Program-made: the position numbers and the translations under genes | Assembly (NCBI GenBank): GCA_001914195.1 | Contig: MKYF01000039.1 | Coordinates: 61,330 to 125,329, forward strand | Direction of reading: 5' to 3' | DNA from: Streptococcus mitis | GTDB taxonomy: Bacteria; Bacillota; Bacilli; Lactobacillales; Streptococcaceae | Length of the DNA: 64,000 nt | In this document: piece after piece, positions 9,705-18,703 of the stretch | How positions within the stretch are numbered: position 1 is the stretch's first letter | Layout: the number at the start of each line of letters is the position of its first letter | The notes under the pieces: generated by a model | What the model was told of the DNA's origin: nothing | Database searches by the model: none | The model's input: only the letters and a program-made list of their open reading frames with translations

Positions 9705-10327
9705 TATGCAAGAACCTCCTCGATTTTAGAGATAGCTGCTTGAGTAACAAGAAGTTTGTCACTATTTGCGATGTCAAGAACACTTGCAGTTGTAGCAGTC
9801 GCAACTTTCACGTTTGGAAGGTTACGAGCTGAGAGAGCTGCGAATTCGTTTCCTTCTTCAAGAATAACAAGGACTTTAGAATCGATGCTCAAAGCTGCAA
9901 GAACTTTTGCAAATTCAGCAGTTTTTGGAGCTGTAAATTCAAGAGAATCAACGGCTACAAATTTATTTTCAGCAACTTTTTCTGAGTAAACAGATTTAAG
10001 CGCAAGGCGACGAACTTTTTGAGGAAGTTTGTACGCATAGCTACGTGGAGTTGGTCCGAAGACGATTCCACCACCACGCCATTGTGGAGAGCGGATAGAA
10101 CCTTGACGAGCACGTCCAGTTCCTTTTTGACGCCATGGTTTGCGTCCGCCACCTGAAACAGCTGAGCGGTTTTTAACTGCGTGAGTTCCTTGACGAAGGC
10201 TAGCACGTTGGCTGATAATCACATCAAACACAACAGATTGGTTTGGTTCGATACCAAAGATTGCATCGTTAAGAACAACTTCGCCCGCTTGTTTACCAGT
10301 TTGGTCGAATAATGTTACATTTGCCAT
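9704..10327 (-). CDS. rplD: 50S ribosomal protein L4
   Basis: A 207-residue L4, lining the nascent peptide tunnel. The long extended loop runs about residues 55-100 and contains [20 protein letters not shown], the segment where macrolide-resistance mutations occur in streptococci; the GTG at that position looks unaltered. In E. coli L4 represses the S10 operon; Firmicutes are not known to use the same leader. Confidence 0.97.
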
Positions 10328-10351
10328 TTTGACTGTATTCCCCTTTCCTTA

Positions 10352-10978
10352 TTATTTACCAGCTTTAACTGCTGATTTGATAGTGATAAGAGATTTCTTA
10401 GCACCTGGTACGTTACCTTTGATAAGGATAACGTTCTTTTCTGGAACAACTTGTACAACTTCAAGGTTTTGAATTGTTACGCGGTCACCACCCATACGTC
10501 CTGCAAGGTTTTTACCTTTGAATACGCGGTTAGGTGCAACAGGTCCCATAGAACCTGGACGACGGTGGTAACGAGAACCGTGAGCCATTGGTCCACGTGA
10601 TTGTCCGTGGCGTTTGATGACACCTTGGAAACCTTTACCTTTAGAAGTACCAGTTACGTCAACAACGTCCCCAGCTGCGAATGTTTCAACTGTAATTTCA
10701 GCACCAACTTCCAAGCCTTCAACGTTTTTGAATTCACGAATGAAGCGCTTAGGAGCCGTGTTAGCTTTCGCTACATGTCCTTTAGCAGGTTTGTTGCTCA
10801 ATACTTCGCGTTTGTCATCGAAACCAACTTGGATAGCGTTGTATCCGTCTGTTTCAACAGTTTTAACTTGAAGAACAACGTTTGGAGTTGCTTCAATAAC
10901 TGTTACAGGGATCAATTCGCCAGCTTCAGTGAAGATTTGAGTCATTCCCACTTTTTTCCCTAAGATTCCTTTTGTCAT
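10352..10978 (-). CDS. rplC: 50S ribosomal protein L3
   Basis: A 208-residue L3 with a globular domain and a long loop reaching the peptidyl transferase centre. It begins [20 protein letters not shown], and [20 protein letters not shown] with [18 protein letters not shown] is the family core. Length is normal. It lies 24 bases before rplD. Confidence 0.97.
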
Positions 10979-11060
10979 GAGAAAATAGTTCCTTTTCTAT
11001 ATTTTTTATTCAAAAAGTTTTTAACGAGCGTTTTTTATGCTCAAGGTATCAAGCTTTAGA

Positions 11061-11369
11061 TTAAAGTTTGATTTCTACGTTTACACCACTTGGAAGATCC
11101 AATTTCATCAAAGCATCAACTGTTTTTTGAGTTGGGTTAACGATATCGATCAAACGTTTGTGTGTACGCATTTCAAATTGTTCGCGAGAGTCTTTGTATT
11201 TGTGAGTCGCACGAATGATTGTGTAGAGGCTACGTTCAGTTGGAAGTGGGATTGGACCCGCAACTTGTGCACCTGTACGAGTAGCTGACTCTACGATTTT
11301 TGCAGCCGCTGTGTCAAGCGTACGGTGTTCGTAAGCTTTCAAACGGATACGGATTTTTTTGTTTGCCAT
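11061..11369 (-). CDS. rpsJ: 30S ribosomal protein S10 (first gene of the cluster)
   Basis: A 102-residue S10, which also acts as NusE in antitermination complexes. It begins [19 protein letters not shown] and carries [19 protein letters not shown]. It is preceded by AAGGAGAAAAAG and by a roughly 130-nt structured leader. It is the promoter-proximal gene of the S10-spc cluster. Confidence 0.97.
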
Positions 11370-11534
11370 CTTTTTCTCCTTTTCGTCTATTTAAGATAAT
11401 AGGCTAGCTCCACAAGAAAACCGACGCGGCGTTGCGTGGCAATGCAACCGAGCGTGTCGCAACCTCTTGCATCAAAGCTAAGGCTGTAATTTACAGCACC
11501 ATAATAGAATAACACAAAGCCCCTGCGATTGCAA
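11370..11534 (-). promoter_or_regulatory. S10 operon promoter and structured leader
   Basis: A promoter with -35 TTGCAA (11529-11534), 17-bp spacer and -10 TATTCT (11506-11511) precedes rpsJ. Part of the -35 box lies inside a hairpin (CCCTTGCAATCGCAGGGG). The leader of about 130 nt then folds into GCTGTAAATTACAGC and a GC-rich set of arms (GCGACACGC, GTTGC, GCAAC, GCGTCG). There is no ORF in it. Autoregulation by a ribosomal protein is possible but I recognise no described motif. Confidence 0.6.
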
Positions 11535-11624
11535 GGGATTTGTTGCTATTTTTTCGTTTTTTTTACAATGAAACTGTTTTCTTTTTTGACAGGTCATTTA
11601 TTTAACTATTTTTATAGAAGAAAG

Positions 11625-12215
11625 TTATTCTCTCTTCACCTGTTCATAGCTTTCTTTCCCGTCATTGAGCTTATCCCAAATCACTACTTGTCCACTTGTG
11701 AGGGATTTTTGCACATCAATAATTCGTTGGTTGGACGAACCTCGAAACTGGAGCATGAGATTTCTCTTAGTTCGATCGTATCGGCCATCAACCAGAATGT
11801 CAATCAGTGATAAGAGTTCCAGTTTATCTTGTGTCTCCAACATCATTTCTTCCCATGTATAGCCCGTCCATGACCAGATGTCCTTGTCTGGCAATTCCTT
11901 TCGAATGCGTTTAACGAGAGGTAAGAGAATGCCCGTATTGAGGAAGGGCTCCCCTCCTAGCAAGGTCAATCCTTGAACATAGGGCTGGGCAAGGTCTGCC
12001 ATGATCTGTTCTTCTAGCTCTGCTGTATAGGGAATGCCAGCATTAAAAGACCAAGTCGCAACATTATAACATCCCTCGCAGTGAAACATGCAGCCTGATA
12101 CATAGAGGGAGTTACGCACACCTTCTCCATCTACAAAGTTGAAGGCCTTGTAGTCGATGATACGCCCTTGACTGAGTTCCTCGCTTTTCCATTCTTGTGA
12201 TTTTGGATTATTCAT
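11625..12215 (-). CDS. nrdG: Anaerobic ribonucleotide reductase activating protein (radical SAM)
   Basis: This 196-residue radical SAM enzyme uses a 4Fe-4S cluster and S-adenosylmethionine to put the glycyl radical on NrdD. The cluster ligands are in CMFHCEGC (CxxxCxxC, about residues 42-49). LTLLGGEPFLN is the conserved glycine-rich SAM segment. Its ATG overlaps the end of the acetyltransferase gene by eight bases, so it is the last gene of the nrdD operon. Confidence 0.95.
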   Translation of the reverse strand: MNNPKSQEWKSEELSQGRIIDYKAFNFVDGEGVRNSLYVSGCMFHCEGCYNVATWSFNAGIPYTAELEEQIMADLAQPYVQGLTLLGGEPFLNTGILLPLVKRIRKELPDKDIWSWTGYTWEEMMLETQDKLELLSLIDILVDGRYDRTKRNLMLQFRGSSNQRIIDVQKSLTSGQVVIWDKLNDGKESYEQVKRE

Positions 12216-12714
12216 TCGCTACCTCTATCCAATAACGCTCGACTCCGTTACGAACATCCTCAAGGAGCCCACCATTTGCTAAAATGACTGCTCTGCTAGC
12301 AGGATTATTCACGCTACAGGTCACAAGAGTTCTCTTGATGTTCTTTTCCTTAGCAACTTGCAAGCCCTGACGGAGAGTCTCTTTAGCATAACCTTTACCT
12401 CTTTCTGATGGACGAATGGAGTAGCCAATGTGGCCAGCATAATTCAGTAAACCCTCATTCAGTCTTAATCGCAGATTCAAAAATCCTAGAGCACGACCTA
12501 TATCATCAAATGATACAAATTGAATAGAAGGAACACGATTTTCAGGCAAGTTTATTCCCATCTCTTTTTGCATATTTGTTTCCAACCACTCTTCATACAC
12601 AAAGTTCTCTGTATCCCAAAATCCACCATCATGGGCTGATTGGCTCTTTTCAAACTCTGCCATCATCTCTAAAACTGTTTCTTTATCTGCTAATCTTGGT
12701 CTGCGTAGTTCCAT
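12208..12714 (-). CDS. GNAT-family N-acetyltransferase
   Basis: This 168-residue protein starts at the ATG with GGGAGGT upstream (MELRRPRLAD); five more in-frame codons upstream lack a site. It has the GNAT acetyl-CoA loop SIRPSERGKGYAKETLRQGL (about residues 104-123) and the later CSVNNPASRAVILANGG block typical of RimJ/RimL-like enzymes. The substrate is unknown. It is placed between the 46-residue gene and nrdG in the anaerobic reductase operon, a position also kept in pneumococcus as I recall it. Confidence 0.85.
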   Translation of the reverse strand: MELRRPRLADKETVLEMMAEFEKSQSAHDGGFWDTENFVYEEWLETNMQKEMGINLPENRVPSIQFVSFDDIGRALGFLNLRLRLNEGLLNYAGHIGYSIRPSERGKGYAKETLRQGLQVAKEKNIKRTLVTCSVNNPASRAVILANGGLLEDVRNGVERYWIEVANE

Positions 12715-12759
12715 CCTTTTACCTCCCACTAAGAGAAAAGCGAGAGCTGACTCTCACTT

Positions 12760-12900
12760 TTATTTTTTCTTATTCTTATTTAAAAATTGTTCTCTGAGGT
12801 TGAGCAAACGTTCTTTCTTAACAGCTCCACCTTTAGAGTGTTTCTCGTGATAACGGGTCACTTGCGCACGCCCCTTATCGTCTAATTGATATTTTCCCAT
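12760..12900 (-). CDS. Small basic protein of the nrd operon, 46 residues
   Basis: An ATG at 12900 opens a 46-codon frame, MGKYQLDDKGRAQV... ending in the lysine-rich NKNKKK. It begins 11 bases after nrdD ends and is followed by the acetyltransferase. The protein is strongly basic, probably helical in its second half (ERLLNLREQFL), without membrane segment. The upstream GAAAG is a weak ribosome site, so coupling to nrdD translation is likely. I recognise no domain; a same-position small ORF exists in pneumococcus to my memory. Confidence 0.75.
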   Translation of the reverse strand: MGKYQLDDKGRAQVTRYHEKHSKGGAVKKERLLNLREQFLNKNKKK

Positions 12901-12911
12901 TTCATTTCTTT

Positions 12912-15125
12912 CTAATTGGTTACTTGGTGACCAGCTATTTTAATCGTTGAGCCATTCATGTGTTTGACACGCGCAGCGATTTCCTTGTGACGTCCATTAA
13001 CCATCGGACGCGCTTGAGGATTGCCTAGGTAGCCACAAGTTCGTTTGACCACATCTACGGTTTTAGGGTCGCTATTGCCACAGTTTGGACAAGCAAATCC
13101 TCTCTCAGTTGGTTCAAAATCCCCTTCAAAGTCACACTTATAGCAACGGTCAATTGGAGTATTAGTCCCCAGATAACCCACACGGTCATAGGCATAATCC
13201 CAGACAGCTTCCAAGGCTTTAGGATTCTGCTGAAGGACTGGATACTCACAATAATGGATGAAACCACCTGACGCACCTGCTTCTGGATAGACTTTCTCAA
13301 AGTCTAATTTTTCAAACGGTGTTGGATTTTTACGAACATCGTAGTGGAAAGAATTGGTGTAGTATTCCTTGTCCGTAATATCAGGAATAGAGCCGAACTT
13401 TTCTGTATCTAGTCGGCAGAAACGATCTGTCAAACTTTCAGATGGTGTTGAGTAGATAGAGAAATGGTAGCCATATTGGTCAGACCACTCTTCTACACGG
13501 CGCTTCATATCGCGAATGATATCCAGCGTGAATTCCTTGGCTTCTGGATTGTGTTCCCAGCTATTTCCAAAGAAGACTGTCGCTACTTCATACAAGCCGA
13601 TATAGCCCAGCGAAACTGTCGCACGACGATTCTTAAAGAGCTGGTCAACACTCTCTTCTTTACCTAGACGATGCCCAAAAGCACCGTACTGATAAAGGAT
13701 AGGAGCATTGGCTGGTGTCGCTTCCTTAGTGCGTTCGACACGGTAAACCAGAGCATCTTCAGCGATATTCATACGCTCGTTGAAGATTTCCCAGAACTTA
13801 TTCATGTCGCCCTCAGATTCAAGGGCAATACGAGGAAGATTGACCGTCACAACACCTAGATTCATCCGACCCGAATTGACTTCTACACCATTCTCATCCT
13901 TCCATCCTTGAAGGAAAGAACGACAGCCCATAGGTACTTTGAAAGAACCAGTCAACTCAATAATCTTATCATAGGACAAGACATCAGGGTACATCCGTTT
14001 TGTTGCACACTCGAGAGCCAACTGCTTGATGTCGTAGTTTGGAGTCCCTTCCTCTAAGTTGAGGCCTCTTTTTAGTGTAAAGATAAGTTTAGGGAAGATA
14101 GCTGTGCGGTGTTCTGAACCAAGTCCCTTGATTCGGATGGTCAAGATAGCTTTTTGAATTTCTCGTTCAAAACGACTTGTCCCTAGACCAAAACCTAGTG
14201 AAGTAAAGGGGGTTTGTCCATTTGAAGTGAAGAGAGTATTGATTTCATACTCAAGAGATTGCATGGCATCATAGATGTCTTTTTGGGTTTTCTTCCAAGC
14301 ATAATCTTCCCGTTTTTCAGGCAAAACCCACTCTTCTGCATCTTTGAGGTGTTTTTGATAGTTCTTCTCTGCATAAGGCGCCAAAACTTCATCGATACGG
14401 TCAGCTGAACAGCCACCGTACTGGCTAGAAGCAACGTTGGCGATGATTTGGGAAATCTGAGCTGTCGCAGTCTGGATAGACTTAGGACTTTCTACCTCTG
14501 CATTTCCAATCTTAAAACCATTTTCCAACATACCTTTAAAATCAATCAAACAGCAGTTGGTCATAGGGGTATAGGGACTGTAGTCCAAATCGTGATAGTG
14601 GATATCCCCTTTTTGGTGGGCATTGGCTACATGCTTAGGAAGCATTTGCAGTCCGATTGATTTTCCAACGATGCCCGCTGTCAAATCACGCTGGGTATTA
14701 AAGACATCGCTGTCTTTATTAGCATTTTCATTGACAACTGCCTGGTCCTTGTTGAGAAGTTTATGGATACTAAAGTTTATATCTGTCGCTTTTGAGCGCT
14801 CAAAATCCCTCTGTGTTCGATAAGTGATATACTCTTCAGCCAAGGCATATTCTTTGGCTTCAAGGAGTTCATGTTCTACGATATTTTGAATTTCGTAAAT
14901 CTTAACCCCCTTTGGAAAGCGACTATGAATTTCTGTGACAATTCGCTCGGTCAGAGCATTGAGGCGTTTTTCGACCAAGGGTGTCACATCCATAACCTTG
15001 TCTGCCGCCTTGTGGAGAGCCTTGTCAATCTTGTCCACATCAAATACAACACGTCTCCCATCTCGTTTCTCGACGAAGAGAGTTGGCAAAATTGTAATTT
15101 TTTCTTCTAGTGCAATCATATGCAT
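12912..15125 (-). CDS. nrdD: Anaerobic (class III) ribonucleoside-triphosphate reductase
   Basis: This 737-residue glycyl-radical enzyme reduces ribonucleoside triphosphates to deoxy forms without oxygen. An ATP-cone regulatory domain occupies about residues 15-110 (VEKRDGRRVVFDVDKIDKAL). Near the C-terminus are the zinc ligands CYKC and CPNC and the radical loop RTCGYLG, with the radical glycine at about residue 698. ATG codons at residues 1 and 3 are both possible starts. The promoter is overlapped by NrdR-like boxes. Confidence 0.97.
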   Translation of the reverse strand: MHMIALEEKITILPTLFVEKRDGRRVVFDVDKIDKALHKAADKVMDVTPLVEKRLNALTERIVTEIHSRFPKGVKIYEIQNIVEHELLEAKEYALAEEYITYRTQRDFERSKATDINFSIHKLLNKDQAVVNENANKDSDVFNTQRDLTAGIVGKSIGLQMLPKHVANAHQKGDIHYHDLDYSPYTPMTNCCLIDFKGMLENGFKIGNAEVESPKSIQTATAQISQIIANVASSQYGGCSADRIDEVLAPYAEKNYQKHLKDAEEWVLPEKREDYAWKKTQKDIYDAMQSLEYEINTLFTSNGQTPFTSLGFGLGTSRFEREIQKAILTIRIKGLGSEHRTAIFPKLIFTLKRGLNLEEGTPNYDIKQLALECATKRMYPDVLSYDKIIELTGSFKVPMGCRSFLQGWKDENGVEVNSGRMNLGVVTVNLPRIALESEGDMNKFWEIFNERMNIAEDALVYRVERTKEATPANAPILYQYGAFGHRLGKEESVDQLFKNRRATVSLGYIGLYEVATVFFGNSWEHNPEAKEFTLDIIRDMKRRVEEWSDQYGYHFSIYSTPSESLTDRFCRLDTEKFGSIPDITDKEYYTNSFHYDVRKNPTPFEKLDFEKVYPEAGASGGFIHYCEYPVLQQNPKALEAVWDYAYDRVGYLGTNTPIDRCYKCDFEGDFEPTERGFACPNCGNSDPKTVDVVKRTCGYLGNPQARPMVNGRHKEIAARVKHMNGSTIKIAGHQVTN

Positions 15126-15156
15126 GCTCTTTTCTAAAATGTTCTTTCTAAAAAGT

Positions 15157-15235
15157 ATTATACCACTCTAAAAAGAAAAATCAATATCTTGTGTTAAAAA
15201 TCCTAAAATTTTTAAAAATACACAAGATATTGATT
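15157..15235 (-). promoter_or_regulatory. nrdD promoter with two NrdR-like boxes
   Basis: The minus-strand promoter is TTGATT (15179-15184), 16-bp spacer, TATAAT (15157-15162). Two copies of a near-identical inverted box, ATCAATATCTTGTGT (15180-15194) and its mirror (15220-15234), match 13 of 16 positions of the NrdR consensus ACACAATATATTGTGT. Their centres are about 41 bp apart, four helical turns, and the promoter-proximal box overlaps the -35. This fits repression of nrdD by the ATP-cone repressor NrdR, whose gene is not in the window. Confidence 0.75.
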
Positions 15236-15238
15236 TAG

Positions 15239-16795
15239 CTATTTAATTTTATAGACTTTAAACTCTGAGTAATCTATCTTTACTGGTTGGTAATTTTCTT
15301 TCAAGATTGTTTCCGCTTCAGACCAGACTGCTACCTTATCATTCACCACAATCACCTTAGGTTGTTTTTCTTTCAAGTCATTGAGTAGCTTATTCCGATT
15401 TTCCTCAGTTGCTGTATAGTGCATCGGGGACAAAATAGCCGATGGCGACAAGCGCTCACTCTTACGATAAAGAGTTGCAGTATCATCCCATGCATAGATA
15501 GCATCTTCCGGACTTGTCTCCTCTTTCACCAAATCAGCAAGACGCTCACGTTCTTGATAAGGTACTGGATAAAAGACAAACCTCATCAAAAAAGGAACAG
15601 CCAAAAGATATAACAAAGTTAAAATCGGTAGGTAAAGATTTCCTTTAGTATAGCGATGCCAGAGACTAACAGGCTCTTCTCTGCGTCTTCTTCTAACGCT
15701 ACGACCACTCTGTTGCCCCTTGATATTGGACACTAAAAGCAGAAGAAAGACAGGGAAAATGAGCATCAAACGGGATGCATGTAGGGGATCCTGTGTAAAG
15801 AAAATCACTACCAAACCTAAAATCAGGAATAAACTCGCAGGCACTGAGATGACATATAGTTTAGAGGATTTAGATTGAAAGAGACCTAAAAAGATAAAAA
15901 CCAAAACTCCCATGCCAAGAGCCAACAACCCATAAAACAAAACATTTTCTAACAATGCCGAAACAGAAGTCAAACGAATGGAATGAATTGGATACAAAAT
16001 TCCACTAATGGCATCCCCAAAACTTCCTGTTGCAACACTATAGTAGGCAGTTGGATAAAAGACCAGTGAAAAACCTAAAGCCACTGCAAGAAACTGATAA
16101 AACCCATGCGTAAAGCGTCTATGCCCAAGGTTAAAGACCAACAAACCTAAACTCACTACTGCAATAAACAGGAGCGATGCCAAGGGAGCAAAGAAAAATC
16201 CGCCTGCCAAAGCCAGCCCAATCCGTACAAATCCCTTATCATGGCTTGGATTGCTTAGGTAAGCCGCAACTAAACTAAAGGCCGCGAATAAGAAAGGAAG
16301 CGCTAAAAGAGTCGCATATCCTCCACCAAAAGCAAGACCTGTAACCAGCATGTAAAAAATAGTCACCAGTTGTCCAGCTTGATCTCCTTGCTCTGTCAAG
16401 GTGTCTGCCGATCGAAAGAGGAAAAATCCTCCTGCTACCAAGGCTAACCACTCAAAGATAGCAAAGAAAAATCCGCCCTGAGTCACGTAAGTCAGCAAAT
16501 AATAAAGCAAACCTTGACTTCCATAATAGTCGCTGTAAATTTTCCCTGTCTGATGAAGCGCCCAACCTGCATAAAAATCCTGCACTTCCTGTGCACTCAT
16601 TAAGTCGAGTAATAGCGGTACTCCTAGAGTTATTCCTGTTACAAGCGTACTCCATAGTAAAATTTTTACCAAAGGAAGACGACTTGATTCACGATGATGC
16701 GATTCTTGTTCGATTTGGTATTCTAGAGGTTCACGATTCTCCTGATGAACTTCTTCTACTCTACCATACACACTCATATCGTTTCTCCTATTCAA
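15239..16795 (-). CDS. Polytopic membrane protein, Ccs4-like, late-competence operon
   Basis: This 518-residue protein has a soluble N-terminal stretch of about 40 residues, about 11-12 hydrophobic segments to about residue 420, and a C-terminal extracytoplasmic-looking domain (SPEDAIYAWDDTATLYRKSE...). The layout resembles GT-C type membrane proteins, but no catalytic motif was found. It matches by position and my memory the competence-induced protein Ccs4 of pneumococcus. It follows the 47-codon gene by 18 bases and shares its TACGAATA box, so induction by SigX (ComX) during competence is likely. Function unknown. Confidence 0.75.
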   Translation of the reverse strand: MNRRNDMSVYGRVEEVHQENREPLEYQIEQESHHRESSRLPLVKILLWSTLVTGITLGVPLLLDLMSAQEVQDFYAGWALHQTGKIYSDYYGSQGLLYYLLTYVTQGGFFFAIFEWLALVAGGFFLFRSADTLTEQGDQAGQLVTIFYMLVTGLAFGGGYATLLALPFLFAAFSLVAAYLSNPSHDKGFVRIGLALAGGFFFAPLASLLFIAVVSLGLLVFNLGHRRFTHGFYQFLAVALGFSLVFYPTAYYSVATGSFGDAISGILYPIHSIRLTSVSALLENVLFYGLLALGMGVLVFIFLGLFQSKSSKLYVISVPASLFLILGLVVIFFTQDPLHASRLMLIFPVFLLLLVSNIKGQQSGRSVRRRRREEPVSLWHRYTKGNLYLPILTLLYLLAVPFLMRFVFYPVPYQERERLADLVKEETSPEDAIYAWDDTATLYRKSERLSPSAILSPMHYTATEENRNKLLNDLKEKQPKVIVVNDKVAVWSEAETILKENYQPVKIDYSEFKVYKIK

Positions 16796-16813
16796 TTTAT
16801 CTGTCTTAGTATA

Positions 16814-16957
16814 TCAAAAAGTCCTAGGATTGTCAGCTTGCGATGGCTGTTTGAGTGATTTTTTGCATAGTTTCACAAAGGTTTCAATCTCCTTAAAGCG
16901 ATGTAAATGTGTCTGTTTAAATGACATGATATAGTTCAATTCTTTCTGGGTCAGCAT
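16814..16957 (-). CDS. 47-residue microprotein, first gene of a late-competence operon
   Basis: An ATG at 16957, seven bases after a perfect AGGAGG, opens a 47-codon frame beginning MLTQKELNYIMSFKQTH and rich in Lys, His and Gln. There is no signal peptide or membrane helix. The exact late-competence box TACGAATA ends 20 bases upstream of the ATG, so the transcript has a very short leader and this is its first gene. I recognise no domain. The strong ribosome site and the box make it a real gene despite its length. Confidence 0.8.
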   Translation of the reverse strand: MLTQKELNYIMSFKQTHLHRFKEIETFVKLCKKSLKQPSQADNPRTF

Positions 16958-16976
16958 CTTTCCTCCTACATCTTCT

Positions 16977-16984
16977 TATTCGTA
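16977..16984 (-). promoter_or_regulatory. Late-competence (SigX/ComX) box
   Basis: The octamer TACGAATA on the minus strand is the exact cin-box used by the competence sigma factor SigX in pneumococci. It is preceded by a T-rich stretch and lies 20 bases before the ATG of the 47-codon gene. No SigA -10/-35 pair was seen nearby. Confidence 0.85.
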
Positions 16985-16992
16985 AAAGACAA

Positions 16993-17026
16993 GAAAAATA
17001 GGACTGGTTTGTGTCCTCAGTCCTAG
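16993..17026 (-). terminator. Terminator of the cls gene
   Basis: On the minus strand TAGGACTG and CAGTCCTA form a stem followed by TTTTTCTT. It lies just downstream of the cardiolipin synthase stop codon and immediately before the late-competence box. Confidence 0.8.
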
Positions 17027-17031
17027 ATTTC

Positions 17032-18564
17032 TTATAAGATAGGGGCGAATAACTGGGCAATTTCCTTAATCAATTTTTGATACCAGCTATTTTTTATCGT
17101 ATGAGGGAAAATTTCTTGCGATGTTGAAAAAATCTCCTCAAAATCTTTTTGAATCTCTGTGATTGATGCCGTTTTATATAGCAAAACTGCATCTTCATAG
17201 TGATGAAGCAAACTTCTATAATCTAAATTAATGGTTCCAACTGCAGCAAAGTCCTTGTCCACTAGGATTTGTTTACTGTGGATAAAGCCTGGACTATACT
17301 CAAAAATCCTTACTCCTGCTGACAACAAATCTGGATAAGCCCCTCTTGTGATGAGTTGGATTAATTTCTTATCTGGAATGAAAGGAGTCACGATGCGGAC
17401 ATCGACACCCCTCATGGCCGCGTTTTTAATACTCTCTGTTAAGTCATAGTCAATAATCAAATAGGGCGTTGTAATATAGACTGAATCAGTGGCCTGATTA
17501 ATCAAACTTTGATAGACTTTTTTCCCTACCTGGGTACGGAAGATGGGCTTGGGTCCACTACCGTAAGGAATGCAGAGCCCTTGGCCAGAACAAGGCTGAT
17601 TTTCCAAGTGATACTGGTCAAAATCGCTGATTTCCCCACGATTGATGTACCAAGTCATCAAAAAGAGACGGGTTAGAGCCTTGACACCAGGGCCATCTAA
17701 GCGAATCCCACTGTCCTTCCAGTAGCCAAAGCGTTCTACATGGTTGATGTACTCATCAGCTAAGTTAATGCCTCCTGTATAGGCTACCTGACCATCTATG
17801 ACAAGGATTTTACGATGGTCCCGATTGTTGTAAGCCACCGTCAAACGAGGAATCACCTTGTTAAACTTATGTGCTTCAATTCCTCGACTACGAAGCTGAA
17901 TAGTATAGTCTCCAGGCAAAGTCGCCATACAGCCGATATCATCATAGAGCATCTTGACCTCTACACCCTGAGCTGCCTTTTGCTCTAGTATGTCTAGTAT
18001 GCTATTCCACATCAGACCTTCTTCGACAATATAGTACTCTAGAAAGATAAACTTTTCAGCTTTCTTGAGGTCTTCCAACATATATTGCCACATGCTTTCA
18101 CCCGAAGAAAAGAATTGTGAGTCTGTTCGATCATAGACATCGGCGTTACTATCCATACTTAACAACGATTTGATAACTCCGTAAGCCGCCTTATCCTCTT
18201 CCTTCAATTTCTGGCGGAGAGCTTTACTGTTATCCTCCCGAAAATGCATAGAACCAAGTTTGTCCAACTGTTTGATTTCTTTTTTGGATAATCGTCTTTC
18301 ACCAAACATCAGATAGAGCAAAGGACCAATAACAGGAACAAAAGTCACCACTAACCACATCACTTTACTATCAGGTGTCATTGAACGATTGACAATTGCG
18401 ACAATAGTCGCCATACTCATAAAAATTAAGACAATTACCCATAGAATAGGGGCCATACGCCCTAAATAGAGAAAGAGACCAAAAACAAGAAAAAGTTCAA
18501 GTAGCATAATCGAAAGACTAAAGCCATACTTGGACATCAATAATTGAAATTTTCTATATTTCAT
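17032..18564 (-). CDS. cls: Cardiolipin synthase
   Basis: This 510-residue membrane enzyme joins two phosphatidylglycerol molecules into cardiolipin and glycerol. Two N-terminal helices (about residues 15-35 and 38-58, plus a third hydrophobic segment near 70-88) precede two phospholipase D domains with HxKxxxxD motifs: HRKILVID (about residues 250-257) and HSKQILVD (about 425-432). Length is normal for the bacterial Cls family. It is flanked by terminators and seems monocistronic. Confidence 0.93.
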   Translation of the reverse strand: MKYRKFQLLMSKYGFSLSIMLLELFLVFGLFLYLGRMAPILWVIVLIFMSMATIVAIVNRSMTPDSKVMWLVVTFVPVIGPLLYLMFGERRLSKKEIKQLDKLGSMHFREDNSKALRQKLKEEDKAAYGVIKSLLSMDSNADVYDRTDSQFFSSGESMWQYMLEDLKKAEKFIFLEYYIVEEGLMWNSILDILEQKAAQGVEVKMLYDDIGCMATLPGDYTIQLRSRGIEAHKFNKVIPRLTVAYNNRDHRKILVIDGQVAYTGGINLADEYINHVERFGYWKDSGIRLDGPGVKALTRLFLMTWYINRGEISDFDQYHLENQPCSGQGLCIPYGSGPKPIFRTQVGKKVYQSLINQATDSVYITTPYLIIDYDLTESIKNAAMRGVDVRIVTPFIPDKKLIQLITRGAYPDLLSAGVRIFEYSPGFIHSKQILVDKDFAAVGTINLDYRSLLHHYEDAVLLYKTASITEIQKDFEEIFSTSQEIFPHTIKNSWYQKLIKEIAQLFAPIL

Positions 18565-18667
18565 ATCCCCTCCTTGATATTTTGAATGATAAAAACAGGT
18601 AATTAAAACTAGTATAACTCAGGTATTCGGTAGAAGGCAAGTATTTATAATCATTTTTCTGAGCAAA

Positions 18668-18696
18668 AGCAAAAGAGACCGAAAATTCCAGTCTCC
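18668..18696 (-). terminator. Terminator after the lipoprotein gene
   Basis: GGAGACTGGAATTTTCGGTCTC followed by TTTTGC lies right after the stop codon of the lipoprotein gene on the minus strand. It ends the folC-lipoprotein transcript. Confidence 0.8.
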
Positions 18697-18703
18697 TCCT
18701 AGT

